Below, one piece after another: positions 8,720 to 16,905 of a stretch of DNA of 64,000 bases; position 1 is the first letter of the stretch, and the number at the start of each line of letters is the position of its first letter. The notes beneath the pieces are model-generated. The model did not search any database and had not been told where the DNA came from. It was given only the letters and a program-made list of their open reading frames with translations. Location of the stretch: assembly GCF_014217605.1 (NCBI RefSeq), contig NZ_CP043639.1:2317501-2381500 (forward strand). The letters run 5' to 3'. The translations under genes were made by a program, and so were the position numbers. Source of the DNA: Sphingomonas sp. NBWT7. Lineage in GTDB: Bacteria; Pseudomonadota; Alphaproteobacteria; Sphingomonadales; Sphingomonadaceae.

Positions 8720-10169
8720 CCCGCTCTTCCTTCCAGTAGCTGAGTTCGCGAAAGGTATGGTGGTTACGTCCCACATCGAACGCGTGCAGGAACTGCGTCA
8801 TCGAATCGACCTGGTCATTGCGGCCCATCGGGAACGCTGCGATCTCGCTGAAGAAGGTAGCCTCCCACGGCTGGTCAGCGAGATAGCAGACGCGTCCAGC
8901 TTCGATCTTGGGTGCCTGGTGCATGGCACGCTCGATCTTCGAGCTTTTCGGCGTGATCCATTCCAGCCAGGTAGCGCCTTCCTGCCTTAGCTGCTGAACA
9001 AGCGCGATGCCGCTCGACGCCTTCTCGATGATGACCAATTTGGGCTTGTGCTTGGCATATTGCGCTCGCACCGCCTGAAGGAGCTGGGGATAGCTCAGCC
9101 GCTCGCGAAAGACGTCGAGCAGCACGAAGCTCTTCCCGCGGACGCCCCAGGTCGTGCAGACCGACCAGGCGGCCGTCGCTTCCTCGCTGATGGCCGTATC
9201 CCAGCTCTGATATTTGGCTTCGAAATAATCGTAGGGGAGCTTCACCTCGGGGATGGAGCGGAAGTCTTTCAGCTTGAAGATATTGCCGCCGAGCGCCTTG
9301 GGGTCCTGGAGGATCTGCGCGGCATAGGCCGCCTCGCCGAGGTCGAGCTTGAGCTGCTCGAGCGCTGCATGATCGAACCGCTCGGGGTAGAGGAGGTCAC
9401 CGGGCTGAAGCTGCCAGCGCTCTTTCTCGCCGATGTCGAAGCTCATTGGCTTTAGCGCCTCGGCCGGGACCGACAGCATCTTCCATCCACCGTCGTCGCG
9501 CAGCTTGCCGATGAGGTCCTCGGTGTGCAGCCGCTGCGAGATGACGATCATCCGGCCGTCGGCGGGCTTGTCGAACCGCGACATTAGCGTGTTGGTGATC
9601 CAGCCATGCGCCTCGTTGCGCGCAGCTTCCGAGACCACCGCGTCCTTTGCCTTCAGCGGGTCATCGACGATAATAATGTCGGCGCCCTTGCCGGTGACCG
9701 AACCATCGACCGATGTCGCACGGCGATAGCCACCCGCCGTCGTCTCGAGCCGATGCAGCGCGCCGCCATCGGCGGCGATCAGCGTCTTGGGGAACAGCGC
9801 ACGGTAGAGCGGCGATTGCATGATTTTGCGGCTCTGCACTGCAAAGTCGCGCGACAGTTCGTCGCCATAGGAGGCGCAGATGATCTTGAGCGAGGGGTCA
9901 CGGCCAAGAAGCCATGTCGGCAGTGCCACGGAGCCCGCGAACGATTTGCCGAAGCGCGGCGGGATGGCGACGAGCAGCCGCTTGATCTCGCCCGAGGCAA
10001 CTCGCTCGAACGTACGCGCGAGGAGCTTGGTGTGGTTGGCGGGCAGGAACTCACCCGACGGCACCGCCTCGCTGAAGATGAGCTCCATATAGTCGATGAG
10101 GCTCTTGCGGGCGTACTCGTACACCCGGCCGCGCATCGCTGCGCGGGCGCTGTTGGGATCTTCGGTCAC
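8703..10169 (-). CDS. Phage terminase large subunit
   Basis: A 488-residue DNA-packaging motor. The ATPase domain has a Walker A-like AIPPRFGKS (about 68-76), the ASYGDEL segment, a Walker B IIIVDDP (about 165-171) and ISQRLHTEDL (motif III region). The C-terminal RNase H-like nuclease begins near YQSWDTA with its first catalytic Asp, and VIIEKASSG adds a further acidic residue. The length is normal for TerL. The GTG start overlaps the TGA of the upstream DUF5681 gene (GTGA), so the two are translationally coupled. No portal, capsid or tail genes follow in the window, which suggests a remnant or a packaging module kept by a satellite-like element. Confidence 0.93.
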   Translation of the reverse strand: MTEDPNSARAAMRGRVYEYARKSLIDYMELIFSEAVPSGEFLPANHTKLLARTFERVASGEIKRLLVAIPPRFGKSFAGSVALPTWLLGRDPSLKIICASYGDELSRDFAVQSRKIMQSPLYRALFPKTLIAADGGALHRLETTAGGYRRATSVDGSVTGKGADIIIVDDPLKAKDAVVSEAARNEAHGWITNTLMSRFDKPADGRMIVISQRLHTEDLIGKLRDDGGWKMLSVPAEALKPMSFDIGEKERWQLQPGDLLYPERFDHAALEQLKLDLGEAAYAAQILQDPKALGGNIFKLKDFRSIPEVKLPYDYFEAKYQSWDTAISEEATAAWSVCTTWGVRGKSFVLLDVFRERLSYPQLLQAVRAQYAKHKPKLVIIEKASSGIALVQQLRQEGATWLEWITPKSSKIERAMHQAPKIEAGRVCYLADQPWEATFFSEIAAFPMGRNDQVDSMTQFLHAFDVGRNHHTFRELSYWKEEREKQGY

Positions 10170-10585
10170 GACCGGCGCCTCAGGATGGCGAGTTCGGCCG
10201 CGCTCAGCGGTTCGACCACTACCGCTGCGCGATCTTCGTCGTTCAGCAGGCGGTCGCGCAGCGCCTCGGCTATCACCAGCGCTTTGAGATCGCCGCTCGC
10301 GACCTTGGTGGCGAGCTGGTGATAGCCAATCTCGGTCGGCGTTTTGCGGTACTTGCGACCGCCGAGCGTCACCGGCCGCGGCGTATCGAGCGCTTCGCGC
10401 AGCAGCGTCTTGCGATTTTTCGCGCCCTTGGGCCGCCCCGGTCCGCCGCGACCGCCCGGTTTGAAGCGGCTGTGCACCGGCGGCTTGTTCTTGCCGACCT
10501 CATAGCCGAGCGTTTCGAGCGGCACGTCCGTTGATGCCTCGGGCGCCGTGCTGCGGCTGCCCTCGCTGTTGAACCTAACCGGCAT
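10166..10585 (-). CDS. DUF5681 domain protein, probable small-terminase role
   Basis: A 139-residue basic protein whose centre reads VGKNKPPVHSRFKPGGRGG and GRPKGAKNRKTLL, the signature of the DUF5681 family. These short proteins are commonly encoded just before phage terminase large subunits and are thought to help bind DNA. Here the gene overlaps the terminase start by four bases, which supports that role. It has a normal ATG start but no strong Shine-Dalgarno sequence. The exact biochemical role is unproven. Confidence 0.82.
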   Translation of the reverse strand: MPVRFNSEGSRSTAPEASTDVPLETLGYEVGKNKPPVHSRFKPGGRGGPGRPKGAKNRKTLLREALDTPRPVTLGGRKYRKTPTEIGYHQLATKVASGDLKALVIAEALRDRLLNDEDRAAVVVEPLSAAELAILRRRS

Positions 10586-10811
10586 GGGACGCGACTCCCA
10601 TGCTCGTAGCTGTCATTACGTGCCGGCTTCGCCGGCTGCCCTTGCTGGACATACGTCCCCCTTGTACAGTTACCGTCAACAATGTGGGTACCTGCATTCC
10701 AAGGAGGCAAAGCCTCGCCCGTCACACGAAAGGTCACGGGTCTTGAAAGCCATGTGCTACAAACAACCGCCCGCACGTAAGGTCAAGAGCGCCGGGAATA
10801 ATTCCTGACTG

Positions 10812-10964
10812 CTTTCCCGTTTCTTTGCAGCTTTTCCCGTTTAGATCCGCCGGGAAAGTCGCAATGCGAGGAGCTAGCAGCGAGGTTAGACACCCTCCGC
10901 GAAGCGCGTTCGCAAACGACCAAACAAGGCTTTTCCCGTTATCCGGCGTTTTAATCCGGGAAAG
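10812..10964. repeat. Repeated CTTTTCCCG...CGGGAAAG half-sites
   Basis: CTTTCCCGTTT occurs at 10812-10822 and CTTTTCCCGTT at 10831-10841 and 10930-10940. The inverted form CCGGGAAAG occurs at 10850-10858 and 10956-10964. A related CCGGGAAT lies near 10,790. Two of the pairs form inverted repeats spaced by about ten to twenty bases. The layout suggests binding sites for an integrase arm domain, an excisionase or a regulator. Confidence 0.65.
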
Positions 10965-11071
10965 ATGCTCGCGACCGTCGGAAGTGAAAACGGCAGCATT
11001 TCACAACCGTACCACCGGCACTTTCTCCGGAGAAACGGCTCACGTTTCTTGTTGTTTCAGGGGTGAAGTGG

Positions 11072-11137
11072 GTTCTCTGCGGTACTGCATGGCGACAAAA
11101 AAACGCGCAGAAGTGCGCGTTTTCAGCTGCAGAGAAC
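11072..11137. repeat. Inverted repeat GTTCTCTGC/GCAGAGAAC around inner hairpin
   Basis: GTTCTCTGC (11072-11080) and its exact complement GCAGAGAAC (11129-11137) flank an inner perfect hairpin. The nested structure lies about 240 bases before the integrase start and next to the putative attachment site. Confidence 0.65.
11100..11123. terminator. Bidirectional intrinsic terminator-like hairpin
   Basis: AAAACGCGC (11100-11108), loop AGAAGT, GCGCGTTTT (11115-11123) is a perfect 9-bp stem with A/T tracts at both ends, so it could stop transcription in either direction. Confidence 0.65.
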
Positions 11138-11165
11138 GATGAATAGCAGATGTTCTCAGACTAAT

Positions 11166-11193
11166 TGGCGGAGACGGAGTCCGACGAACTCTC
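11166..11193 (-). other. Degraded tRNA-Ser 3' end, candidate attachment site
   Basis: Read on the minus strand the segment is a variant T arm ending in CTCCGTCTCCGCCA, the acceptor-stem and CCA end typical of alphaproteobacterial tRNA-Ser. The 14-base end is intact; part of the T loop is changed. No upstream tRNA body follows, so it is a fragment. It lies 186 bases before a P4-type integrase, and such enzymes commonly use tRNA 3' ends as attachment sites. The tRNA comparison is from memory. Confidence 0.45.
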
Positions 11194-11194
11194 G

Positions 11195-11216
11195 CGTTCG
11201 TGGTTAATCACGAACG
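11195..11216. repeat. 8-bp inverted repeat beside putative attachment site
   Basis: CGTTCGTG (11195-11202), spacer GTTAAT, CACGAACG (11209-11216) forms a perfect inverted repeat directly next to the tRNA-like fragment. It may be an integrase core site or an operator. Confidence 0.5.
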
Positions 11217-11378
11217 ACCGCTGTTGCGCGAAAAGCATGGCGTTTCGAGAGCATTAGCTGTCGCAGATGTCCCTTGGTTCGTTCGCCGACGTTCGTACTG
11301 AACCGCATAAAGCCAAGTTGAAAGTGGGCATGAAAGTGGGCATGAATGAACGGCAGTTCACTCGTGGAAGGATCTGCC

Positions 11379-12572
11379 GTGGCTCGTGCCCTAAATCTGC
11401 TGACAGCTCGCCAAGTCGCGACCTTGAAGGAGCCTGGTCGCCACGCCGATGGTGGCGGCCTCTATCTGCGGATCACGTCTGCGGGAGCGAGGTCGTGGGT
11501 GTTCATGGCCACGCGCAACGGAAAGCGAGCAGAAATCGGTCTCGGTGCGGCCAGCACAGTTTCTTTAGCCGCTGCGCGTAGCCTTGCGACGAAGATGCGT
11601 CAGATGGCCGCTACTGGGGATGATCCACGCCAAGTACTTGCACCGAAGGTCGTTGCGGCCCCGGTCGTCAGAACGTTCGGCGATTTTGCGGATGAGTACA
11701 TCGCCAGCGTCGAGGCGGGTTGGAAGAACGAGGTTCATCGGCAACAGTGGCGACAGAGCCTGCGCGATCACGCCGCCCTGCTGCGCGATATTCCTGTCGC
11801 AGAGGTGAGCACCGACGACGTGCTGGTGGTGCTTAGCCCTATTTGGACGACGAAGGCCGAAACCGCAAAGCGCGTTCGTGGTCGGATCGAACGCATACTT
11901 GATGCTGCGAAGGCTCGTGGGCTCAGGCCGCGTGATGCGATGAATCCTGCGAGTTATCGAGGCCATTTGTCGCACCTTCTTCCTGCTCAATCCAAGCTAG
12001 CGCGTGGTCATCACGCGGCGCTAGCCTGGCAAAAGCTGCCCGAGTTCATGACAAAATTGCGGGCGCGTCCCGCACTCGCTGCGCGTTGTTTAGAGTTCGT
12101 GATACTCACTGCGGCTCGAAGCGGAGAGGCGCTCGGGGCAACATGGGGCGAGATCGACTTCGGCCGGCAGCTTTGGACGGTGCCGAAGGAGCGGATGAAG
12201 GCCGGGGTTGCGCATGACGTTCCGCTGTCATTTGAAGCAGTAGCCGTGCTGGAGACGTTACGCCCAAAGGAATCCTCGGCCGCATCGCCAGTCTTTGCCG
12301 TCGGAGGTGCTCAACGATCGAATATGGCGATGGCCATGCTGCTGCGGCGGATGGGGCGTTCAGACATTACCACGCATGGTTTTCGATCGACTTTCCGAGA
12401 CTGGGCTGGAGACGCGACTAGCTTTCCCCGCGAGCTTATCGAACAAGCCCTCGCGCACACCATACAGAGCAAGGCTGAACGAGCATATCGCCGCGGAACT
12501 GCAATCGAGAAGCGCAGGCAGCTTATGGAAGATTGGGCGAGCTTCGTAGTTGGCAGGCACCGGGGCGCTTAA
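11379..12572 (+). CDS. P4-type tyrosine recombinase (integrase)
   Basis: A site-specific recombinase of about 397 residues. The N-terminal DUF4102 arm-binding domain reads RALNLLTARQVATL and GRHADGGGLYLRI. The catalytic domain has AARSGEALG (Arg247), HGFRSTFRDW (His333, Arg336), LAHTIQSKAE (His near 361) and the nucleophile Tyr370 in AERAYRR, so it appears intact. A GTG start is preferred because the protein then begins ARALN, as in relatives, with GGAAGGA about seven bases upstream. An upstream ATG at 11346 would add 11 residues. It is adjacent to a tRNA-Ser-like fragment, the likely attachment site, and presumably mobilised the neighbouring island. Confidence 0.95.
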   Translation: MARALNLLTARQVATLKEPGRHADGGGLYLRITSAGARSWVFMATRNGKRAEIGLGAASTVSLAAARSLATKMRQMAATGDDPRQVLAPKVVAAPVVRTFGDFADEYIASVEAGWKNEVHRQQWRQSLRDHAALLRDIPVAEVSTDDVLVVLSPIWTTKAETAKRVRGRIERILDAAKARGLRPRDAMNPASYRGHLSHLLPAQSKLARGHHAALAWQKLPEFMTKLRARPALAARCLEFVILTAARSGEALGATWGEIDFGRQLWTVPKERMKAGVAHDVPLSFEAVAVLETLRPKESSAASPVFAVGGAQRSNMAMAMLLRRMGRSDITTHGFRSTFRDWAGDATSFPRELIEQALAHTIQSKAERAYRRGTAIEKRRQLMEDWASFVVGRHRGA

Positions 12573-12868
12573 TGTTAGCGCTAGGTGCAATCTGATCGAT
12601 GCAGTGGCGCGATGACCCGCTAATGGTCGCTCAACTCGCGTCGGGACGAGGAGAGGTGTGCCAACGGCACCGGATTCGACACCGTGCGCTAGGCTAGCGC
12701 GCAGAAGAAGTTGGTAGTCAAGATGGCTATGAACGCCATGGCCGCCACCGCGCAGTCCGGTCATCCGCTCGGCGGACTATTGGTAAGGCGATGCCGGCAG
12801 ACCCTTTGAAAAAGATGCCGCTACCGGAATAAGGAAACATTCCGCAAAGCCTGTACGACCGGGCGTCG
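12573..12868. other. Intergenic stretch between integrase and T6SS locus
   Basis: About 300 bases with no convincing gene. An inverted repeat GCGCTA/TAGCGC with a 3-base loop lies near 12,687-12,701. A short plus-strand frame near 12,720-12,780 (MNAMAATAQSGHPLGG) resembles the start of a transketolase-type protein but soon degenerates, so it may be a gene fragment at an island junction. Confidence 0.4.
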
Positions 12869-13708
12869 CTAGCGCCTGACGTCGAAGCTCCGCCAATCCG
12901 CTGTTTCGATCAAGTGTGGCCGACTCATCGCGCGGCGCGCAAGAATCGTACAGGTCGTCGGCTGCCCGCCCTTCAACAATTCGCGCAGCCGCCGCTCGGG
13001 CGGGGCGCCCTTGATGATCTTGCTCACCGATGTCTTGACGCCGCCCGGCACCTGCACCGCCTGAAATCGCATGCTGTTAGGCACGCGCCTGAAATCATAC
13101 TGCCAGTGCACGCTCCAGTAGAAGCAGTCGAGGAAGTGCGGCACGCCGCCAGGATCGCGCGCGATCAGCGCGGTGCAGAAACCGATCTCGACCTGCGCCG
13201 CCTGCAGATAGTTCATCGCCTTGGTCCTGCCGTTGACGACGAAGACCTGAACGCCCCCAGAAGGGTTGTCCTGAAAATAGACCTCGGACGATGGATAGCC
13301 CCCTGGAATGTCGGGAAGATCGACCACGAAGCGCTTGTAGACGTCGTTCGGCCGGCTCTGTAGCCAGCACATCTTGTATTGGTCGAAATACCAGATCGCG
13401 CCGGGCCTGTCGCCGTCAAAGCACGCCTGCTGGGTGCGCGCCGGCGGCCGCGCATTCTGCTCGAACACGCTGCCGTCGCCCGGCGTCTCGCCGCGATACA
13501 CCGTCCAGCGGGTATCGTAGCGCTGTACCTGCGCGAAGCCGATCGTCCAGCCGTGCAGCGACTTCGATCCGCGGCTCGCGAACAGGATCTCGCCCTTCGC
13601 CTCGATTGCGTGCGTCAGCCCGAACTTGATCAGCCCGCCCATTGGCTCGACCGGCGCGATCCGCGGGCGCTGCAGAATTTGGAGCTTGGACGACGCTATT
13701 CGTTCCAT
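12869..13708 (-). CDS. Unknown protein at end of T6SS kinase operon
   Basis: A 279-residue protein that I cannot assign to a family. It has no signal peptide or membrane segment. It is rich in aromatic residues (IWYFDQYKMCW, CFYWSVHWQYDF) and ends in a basic tail. The ATG chosen is preceded by AGGGA six bases upstream; the frame is open further 5' but without a good site. It follows the Ser/Thr kinase gene by about 180 bases on the same strand, so it may be the last gene of the tssK-to-kinase operon. A role as effector, accessory or regulator is possible, and none can be chosen from sequence. Confidence 0.6.
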   Translation of the reverse strand: MERIASSKLQILQRPRIAPVEPMGGLIKFGLTHAIEAKGEILFASRGSKSLHGWTIGFAQVQRYDTRWTVYRGETPGDGSVFEQNARPPARTQQACFDGDRPGAIWYFDQYKMCWLQSRPNDVYKRFVVDLPDIPGGYPSSEVYFQDNPSGGVQVFVVNGRTKAMNYLQAAQVEIGFCTALIARDPGGVPHFLDCFYWSVHWQYDFRRVPNSMRFQAVQVPGGVKTSVSKIIKGAPPERRLRELLKGGQPTTCTILARRAMSRPHLIETADWRSFDVRR

Positions 13709-13886
13709 CGATGTCCCTACTGTATCACCGCGCCGACCCACCGCCACGTCAATTGTCGACCCAGCACTGCGAGGCGCGCATCACGCGCGATGAGCGACTT
13801 GCGCGATGAAAGGTTGCGTCCGCAGCTGGATCGATACTTGCTGAAGGCAGCGATTGCCCGCGTCGCATTATCCGCAGCGCCCGGCG

Positions 13887-15713
13887 TTACTGCCCCAGCG
13901 CCGAGCGCGCCGAAGCGACAGATTCGAACCACACCATCTCCGCGCGCCACCCGCGCTCGCCCGCCAGCGTCGCGAGGCGGTTCTGCCACTCGCTGCCGCG
14001 GCTGCCGAGCGGCGGGGCGAGCACGGCCTCATCGAACGGCCCCTTACCCGTTACCAGCAGCAGCCCTGACCAGCCCGCGTGATCGAGATCGATCTGCATC
14101 CGGTAGCGGTCACCGCCCAGATCAGTGATCGGCACGCCGTTCTTCGATTGCCGCACCGTTTCGGCGAAGGCGCGGCGGCTAGGGATCACCGGATCGATCC
14201 GCCCCGATGGCTCAACGCCGAGCAGCGCGAAATCAAGGCTCGGATCAGCAACCGCGACCGATACGATTGCGTTGGCGGCGATCTTGCCGGCATAGGCAGA
14301 CTCGGGCGGCTGCGGGCGCATCTCGAACCGCCGCTGCGGCACCGACAGCCGGTTCGCGCCCGTCGCGCGAATCTGGCGGAACGCGTCGAGCGCGGCGCAG
14401 CCCGCCGGGGTAATCAGCGACACGTCAGCGAAGTCGATGGCGCGCGCCGCAGTGCCCTGCTGGCGCAGCGTGTCGGCAATCTCGTCCTGCGCCTGCGCCG
14501 GATCGCCCGCCACGCCGGTCAGCGCTATATCGACGCCGCGCTGCCGCTCGGTGATGTTGGTGATGCTGAGCCACGTGCAGCTTACCGAGGGCAGCGCCGC
14601 CTCGATCACCGCGCGCGATCGCTGCACGACGTCGCCCGTTGCCGGCCCCGTCTGCACCGCGGCCGTCTCCGCTTCCTCGCCACCGCGCAGCAGGAACAGC
14701 GCGGCGGCGATCACGAGCAGCACGGCCGCCACAATGCCTGCGATCAGCGGCATCGACAGGTTACGCCTGGTCGCGCCCGGCACCTCGGCGGCGTCGAGTG
14801 TCGCGAGCACCTCATCCATGTCGCGCAGCCGATCGGCGGGGTTGGGGTGCACCATCTGCTCGACAACGCTGCGCAGCGGCAGCGGGATGGCCGACAGGTC
14901 AAGCCCTGCGCGCCGCTTGTCGACCGCATCGACCAGCGTGCCGCCGATCCCGAGATCGGCGCTGCGCGCTACCGCGAGGATGACCAGGCCGAGGCTGTAC
15001 ACGTCGGTCCACGGTCCCAGCCGCCGGTCGAAATCGCCTAGCTGCTCGGGCGCGACATAGCCTAGCTTGCCGGCAAAGCCGTCGCCGACGATCGTCGCCG
15101 TGCCGGGGTCGAGATCCTTGGCGATACCGAAGTCGATAATCTTGGCGCGCGCGAGATCGCCGCCGCTGAGCAGCACGTTGTCAGGCGACACGTCGCGGTG
15201 GATCGCACCGAGCCGATGCGCGGCGGCAAGCCCCGAGGCGAGCCGACGCAGCAGCCCGCCAAGTGCCGCCGGATCGGGTCGCAGAGATCCAAGCTCGTCG
15301 GACAGCGCGGTGCCGTCGATATATTCGGTGACGATGTAGAGGACGCCGAGATCAGGCTCCATCGCGAGCACGCGATACTGCACCACCGCCTCGTGATGCA
15401 GCCGCGTCAGCGTCTGCGCCTCGCGCTTGAACAGCGCGATGACATTGGGGTCCGCCGCAAGCGCGGGCAGCATCACCTTGATCGCGACGCGCTCGTCAGT
15501 GGCGAGGTTGGTACCCTCAAACACCTCGCCCATGCCGCCGCGTGCCAGGAAGCGGCGCACGCCGAACATGTGGTTGAGCACGTCGCCAGGCTTGATCGCC
15601 CCGCCCTGCGCCGGTGCCGCGGGCGCCGTCACTTCGAAACGCGTGCGATCGTAATCATCGCCGCCGCCGCTGGGCTGGAAAACGGTGCGATCGTCGTCGT
15701 CGCCGTTCACCAT
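13887..15713 (-). CDS. ppkA: T6SS-associated Ser/Thr protein kinase
   Basis: A 608-residue membrane kinase of the PpkA type. Residues about 40-310 form a Hanks-type kinase: glycine loop FLARGGMGEVFEG, VAIKVM lysine, HRDVSPDN catalytic loop, DFGIAKD metal motif and YVAPEQLG activation segment. One membrane helix follows (LIAGIVAAVLLVIAAALFLL, about 320-340), then a 260-residue periplasmic region that may sense a signal. The N-terminus carries DDRTVFQPS (Thr10) and DYDRTRFEV (Thr24), likely autophosphorylation sites read by the FHA protein. In characterised T6SSs this kinase activates assembly and the PP2C phosphatase encoded just upstream opposes it. The start overlaps the phosphatase stop codon. 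Confidence 0.93.
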   Translation of the reverse strand: MVNGDDDDRTVFQPSGGGDDYDRTRFEVTAPAAPAQGGAIKPGDVLNHMFGVRRFLARGGMGEVFEGTNLATDERVAIKVMLPALAADPNVIALFKREAQTLTRLHHEAVVQYRVLAMEPDLGVLYIVTEYIDGTALSDELGSLRPDPAALGGLLRRLASGLAAAHRLGAIHRDVSPDNVLLSGGDLARAKIIDFGIAKDLDPGTATIVGDGFAGKLGYVAPEQLGDFDRRLGPWTDVYSLGLVILAVARSADLGIGGTLVDAVDKRRAGLDLSAIPLPLRSVVEQMVHPNPADRLRDMDEVLATLDAAEVPGATRRNLSMPLIAGIVAAVLLVIAAALFLLRGGEEAETAAVQTGPATGDVVQRSRAVIEAALPSVSCTWLSITNITERQRGVDIALTGVAGDPAQAQDEIADTLRQQGTAARAIDFADVSLITPAGCAALDAFRQIRATGANRLSVPQRRFEMRPQPPESAYAGKIAANAIVSVAVADPSLDFALLGVEPSGRIDPVIPSRRAFAETVRQSKNGVPITDLGGDRYRMQIDLDHAGWSGLLLVTGKGPFDEAVLAPPLGSRGSEWQNRLATLAGERGWRAEMVWFESVASARSALGQ

Positions 15714-16462
15714 TGCGCGCCGCCGACGTTGAGCTGCGTCGTTTCTTGCACGCCGACGAGCACGGCGGTGACGTTGTCGGGCGCGCCCGCCTCGAGCGCG
15801 CCGGCGATCAGCGCGTCGAGCGCCGCCTGCCGATCCGCACCTGCCATGATCCGCGCAATCCCCGCCTCATCGACCGTTCCGGTGAGGCCGTCGCTGCACA
15901 GGAGGAAGAGGTCGCCGGGCAGCGCTTCGTCGGTCACTACGTCCACCGCGAGCCGCGCGCCGACGCCGACCGCGCGCGCCAGCACGTGTCCGCGCGGATG
16001 ATGGCGCGCCTCGTCCGCGGTGATGAGGCCGCGATCGACCATCTCCTGCACCTGGCTATGGTCGCGCGTCAGCGGGTGGAGCGTGCCCTCACGCAGCACG
16101 TAGATGCGGCTGTCGCCCACCCACAGCGCCGCGAAGCAGCCGGTGCGGACGATCAGCGCGACAACGGTCGACCCCATCTGCTGCGTGCGGCGCTGCGCCT
16201 CGTTCCAGATGCGGCGGTTGGCGCTGTGGATCGCATCGGCGACAGTCTGCGTCGCCGCCTGAAAGTCGGCGGGCAAGTCGATGCTTTCCAATGCCTGCAC
16301 GACGGCGTTCGACGCCCAGTCGCCGTGCGCGTGGCCGCCCATGCCGTCGGCGACCGCCCACAGGCCGAGCTCTTCGCGCGTGCAATAGCGATCCTCGTTG
16401 ATGCGTCGCTTCAGGCCGGGATGCGTCGCCGCTACCGCGCGGATGCGAAGGCCGCCGCTCAC
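15707..16462 (-). CDS. pppA: T6SS-associated PP2C-type protein phosphatase
   Basis: A 251-residue metal-dependent phosphatase. Motifs appear in the usual order: NEDRYC, VADGMGGHAHGD, GSTVVALIV, WVGDSRIY, LTRDHSQV, LLCSDGLTG and APDNVTAVLV, which supply the metal-binding aspartates. It starts at a GTG that overlaps the TGA of tagF (GTGA), and it ends overlapping the kinase start. This is the PppA/Stp1-like partner that removes phosphate from the kinase and its FHA-bound targets, turning the T6SS off. The protein has no signal peptide and is cytosolic. Confidence 0.94.
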   Translation of the reverse strand: MSGGLRIRAVAATHPGLKRRINEDRYCTREELGLWAVADGMGGHAHGDWASNAVVQALESIDLPADFQAATQTVADAIHSANRRIWNEAQRRTQQMGSTVVALIVRTGCFAALWVGDSRIYVLREGTLHPLTRDHSQVQEMVDRGLITADEARHHPRGHVLARAVGVGARLAVDVVTDEALPGDLFLLCSDGLTGTVDEAGIARIMAGADRQAALDALIAGALEAGAPDNVTAVLVGVQETTQLNVGGAQW

Positions 16463-16905
16463 GCCAGCATGCTCGCGAGCAGGTCGGGCGGCCGCGCGCC
16501 GACCAGTTCGGTTGCACCGGCATACCAACGTGCGGGCGCGCCGCCGGGCGCAGCGCCCGCCGCCTCCGCCAAATCATCCACCGACCAGTACTGCGTGATC
16601 GCGTCGTACAGCAGCGCTTCGCAGTGCGACGCGTCGCGATCACTCGCCTTGTACAGGAGCAACACCGGATAGCGCCGTCCCGCGGCATCTTGTGAGGCCG
16701 CAATCGCGCCCGCCACACCGTCGCCGTCGGCGCGCCACGGCTGCGCGGCGTCGAAGCGCGCGTCGAACGCATCGCCGTAGTGCGCACGCGCCGCCATCAG
16801 CGATGCCGACAGCCACGCGTCGAGCGCCTCGCGCTCCGCCGCCGGCATCCCGCGCGCGACGAAATCGCCGTGCGCCGGCAGCTTGCCGAACACCCACGCG
16901 CTCAT
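16459..16905 (-). CDS. tagF: T6SS regulator TagF
   Basis: A 148-residue protein beginning MSAWVFGKLPAHGDFVARG, the diagnostic start of TagF domains, with RYPVLLLYKAS and ITQYWSVDDL further on. TagF represses T6SS post-translationally, in some bacteria by binding the FHA protein. The ATG overlaps the TGA of tssM (ATGA) and the gene overlaps the phosphatase gene downstream, so all three are translationally coupled. It is a stand-alone TagF, whereas in some alphaproteobacteria TagF is fused to the PppA phosphatase; here the adjacent genes are separate but overlapping. Confidence 0.93.
   Translation of the reverse strand: MSAWVFGKLPAHGDFVARGMPAAEREALDAWLSASLMAARAHYGDAFDARFDAAQPWRADGDGVAGAIAASQDAAGRRYPVLLLYKASDRDASHCEALLYDAITQYWSVDDLAEAAGAAPGGAPARWYAGATELVGARPPDLLASMLA

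Larger units (their letters stand above)
10586..11378. other. Non-coding region upstream of integrase
   Basis: About 790 bases without a convincing gene. The region holds repeated TTTCCCG/CGGGAAA half-sites (10,788-10,964), a terminator-like hairpin nested in a larger inverted repeat (11,072-11,137), a degraded tRNA-Ser-like 3' end (11,166-11,193) and a further 8-bp inverted repeat (11,195-11,216). This is the composition expected of an integrase attachment and regulatory region. Confidence 0.6.

Noticed and set aside
13717..13989. Minus-strand frame of 90 codons overlapping the kinase end
   Set aside because: It overlaps the kinase C-terminus in another frame and has no independent support.
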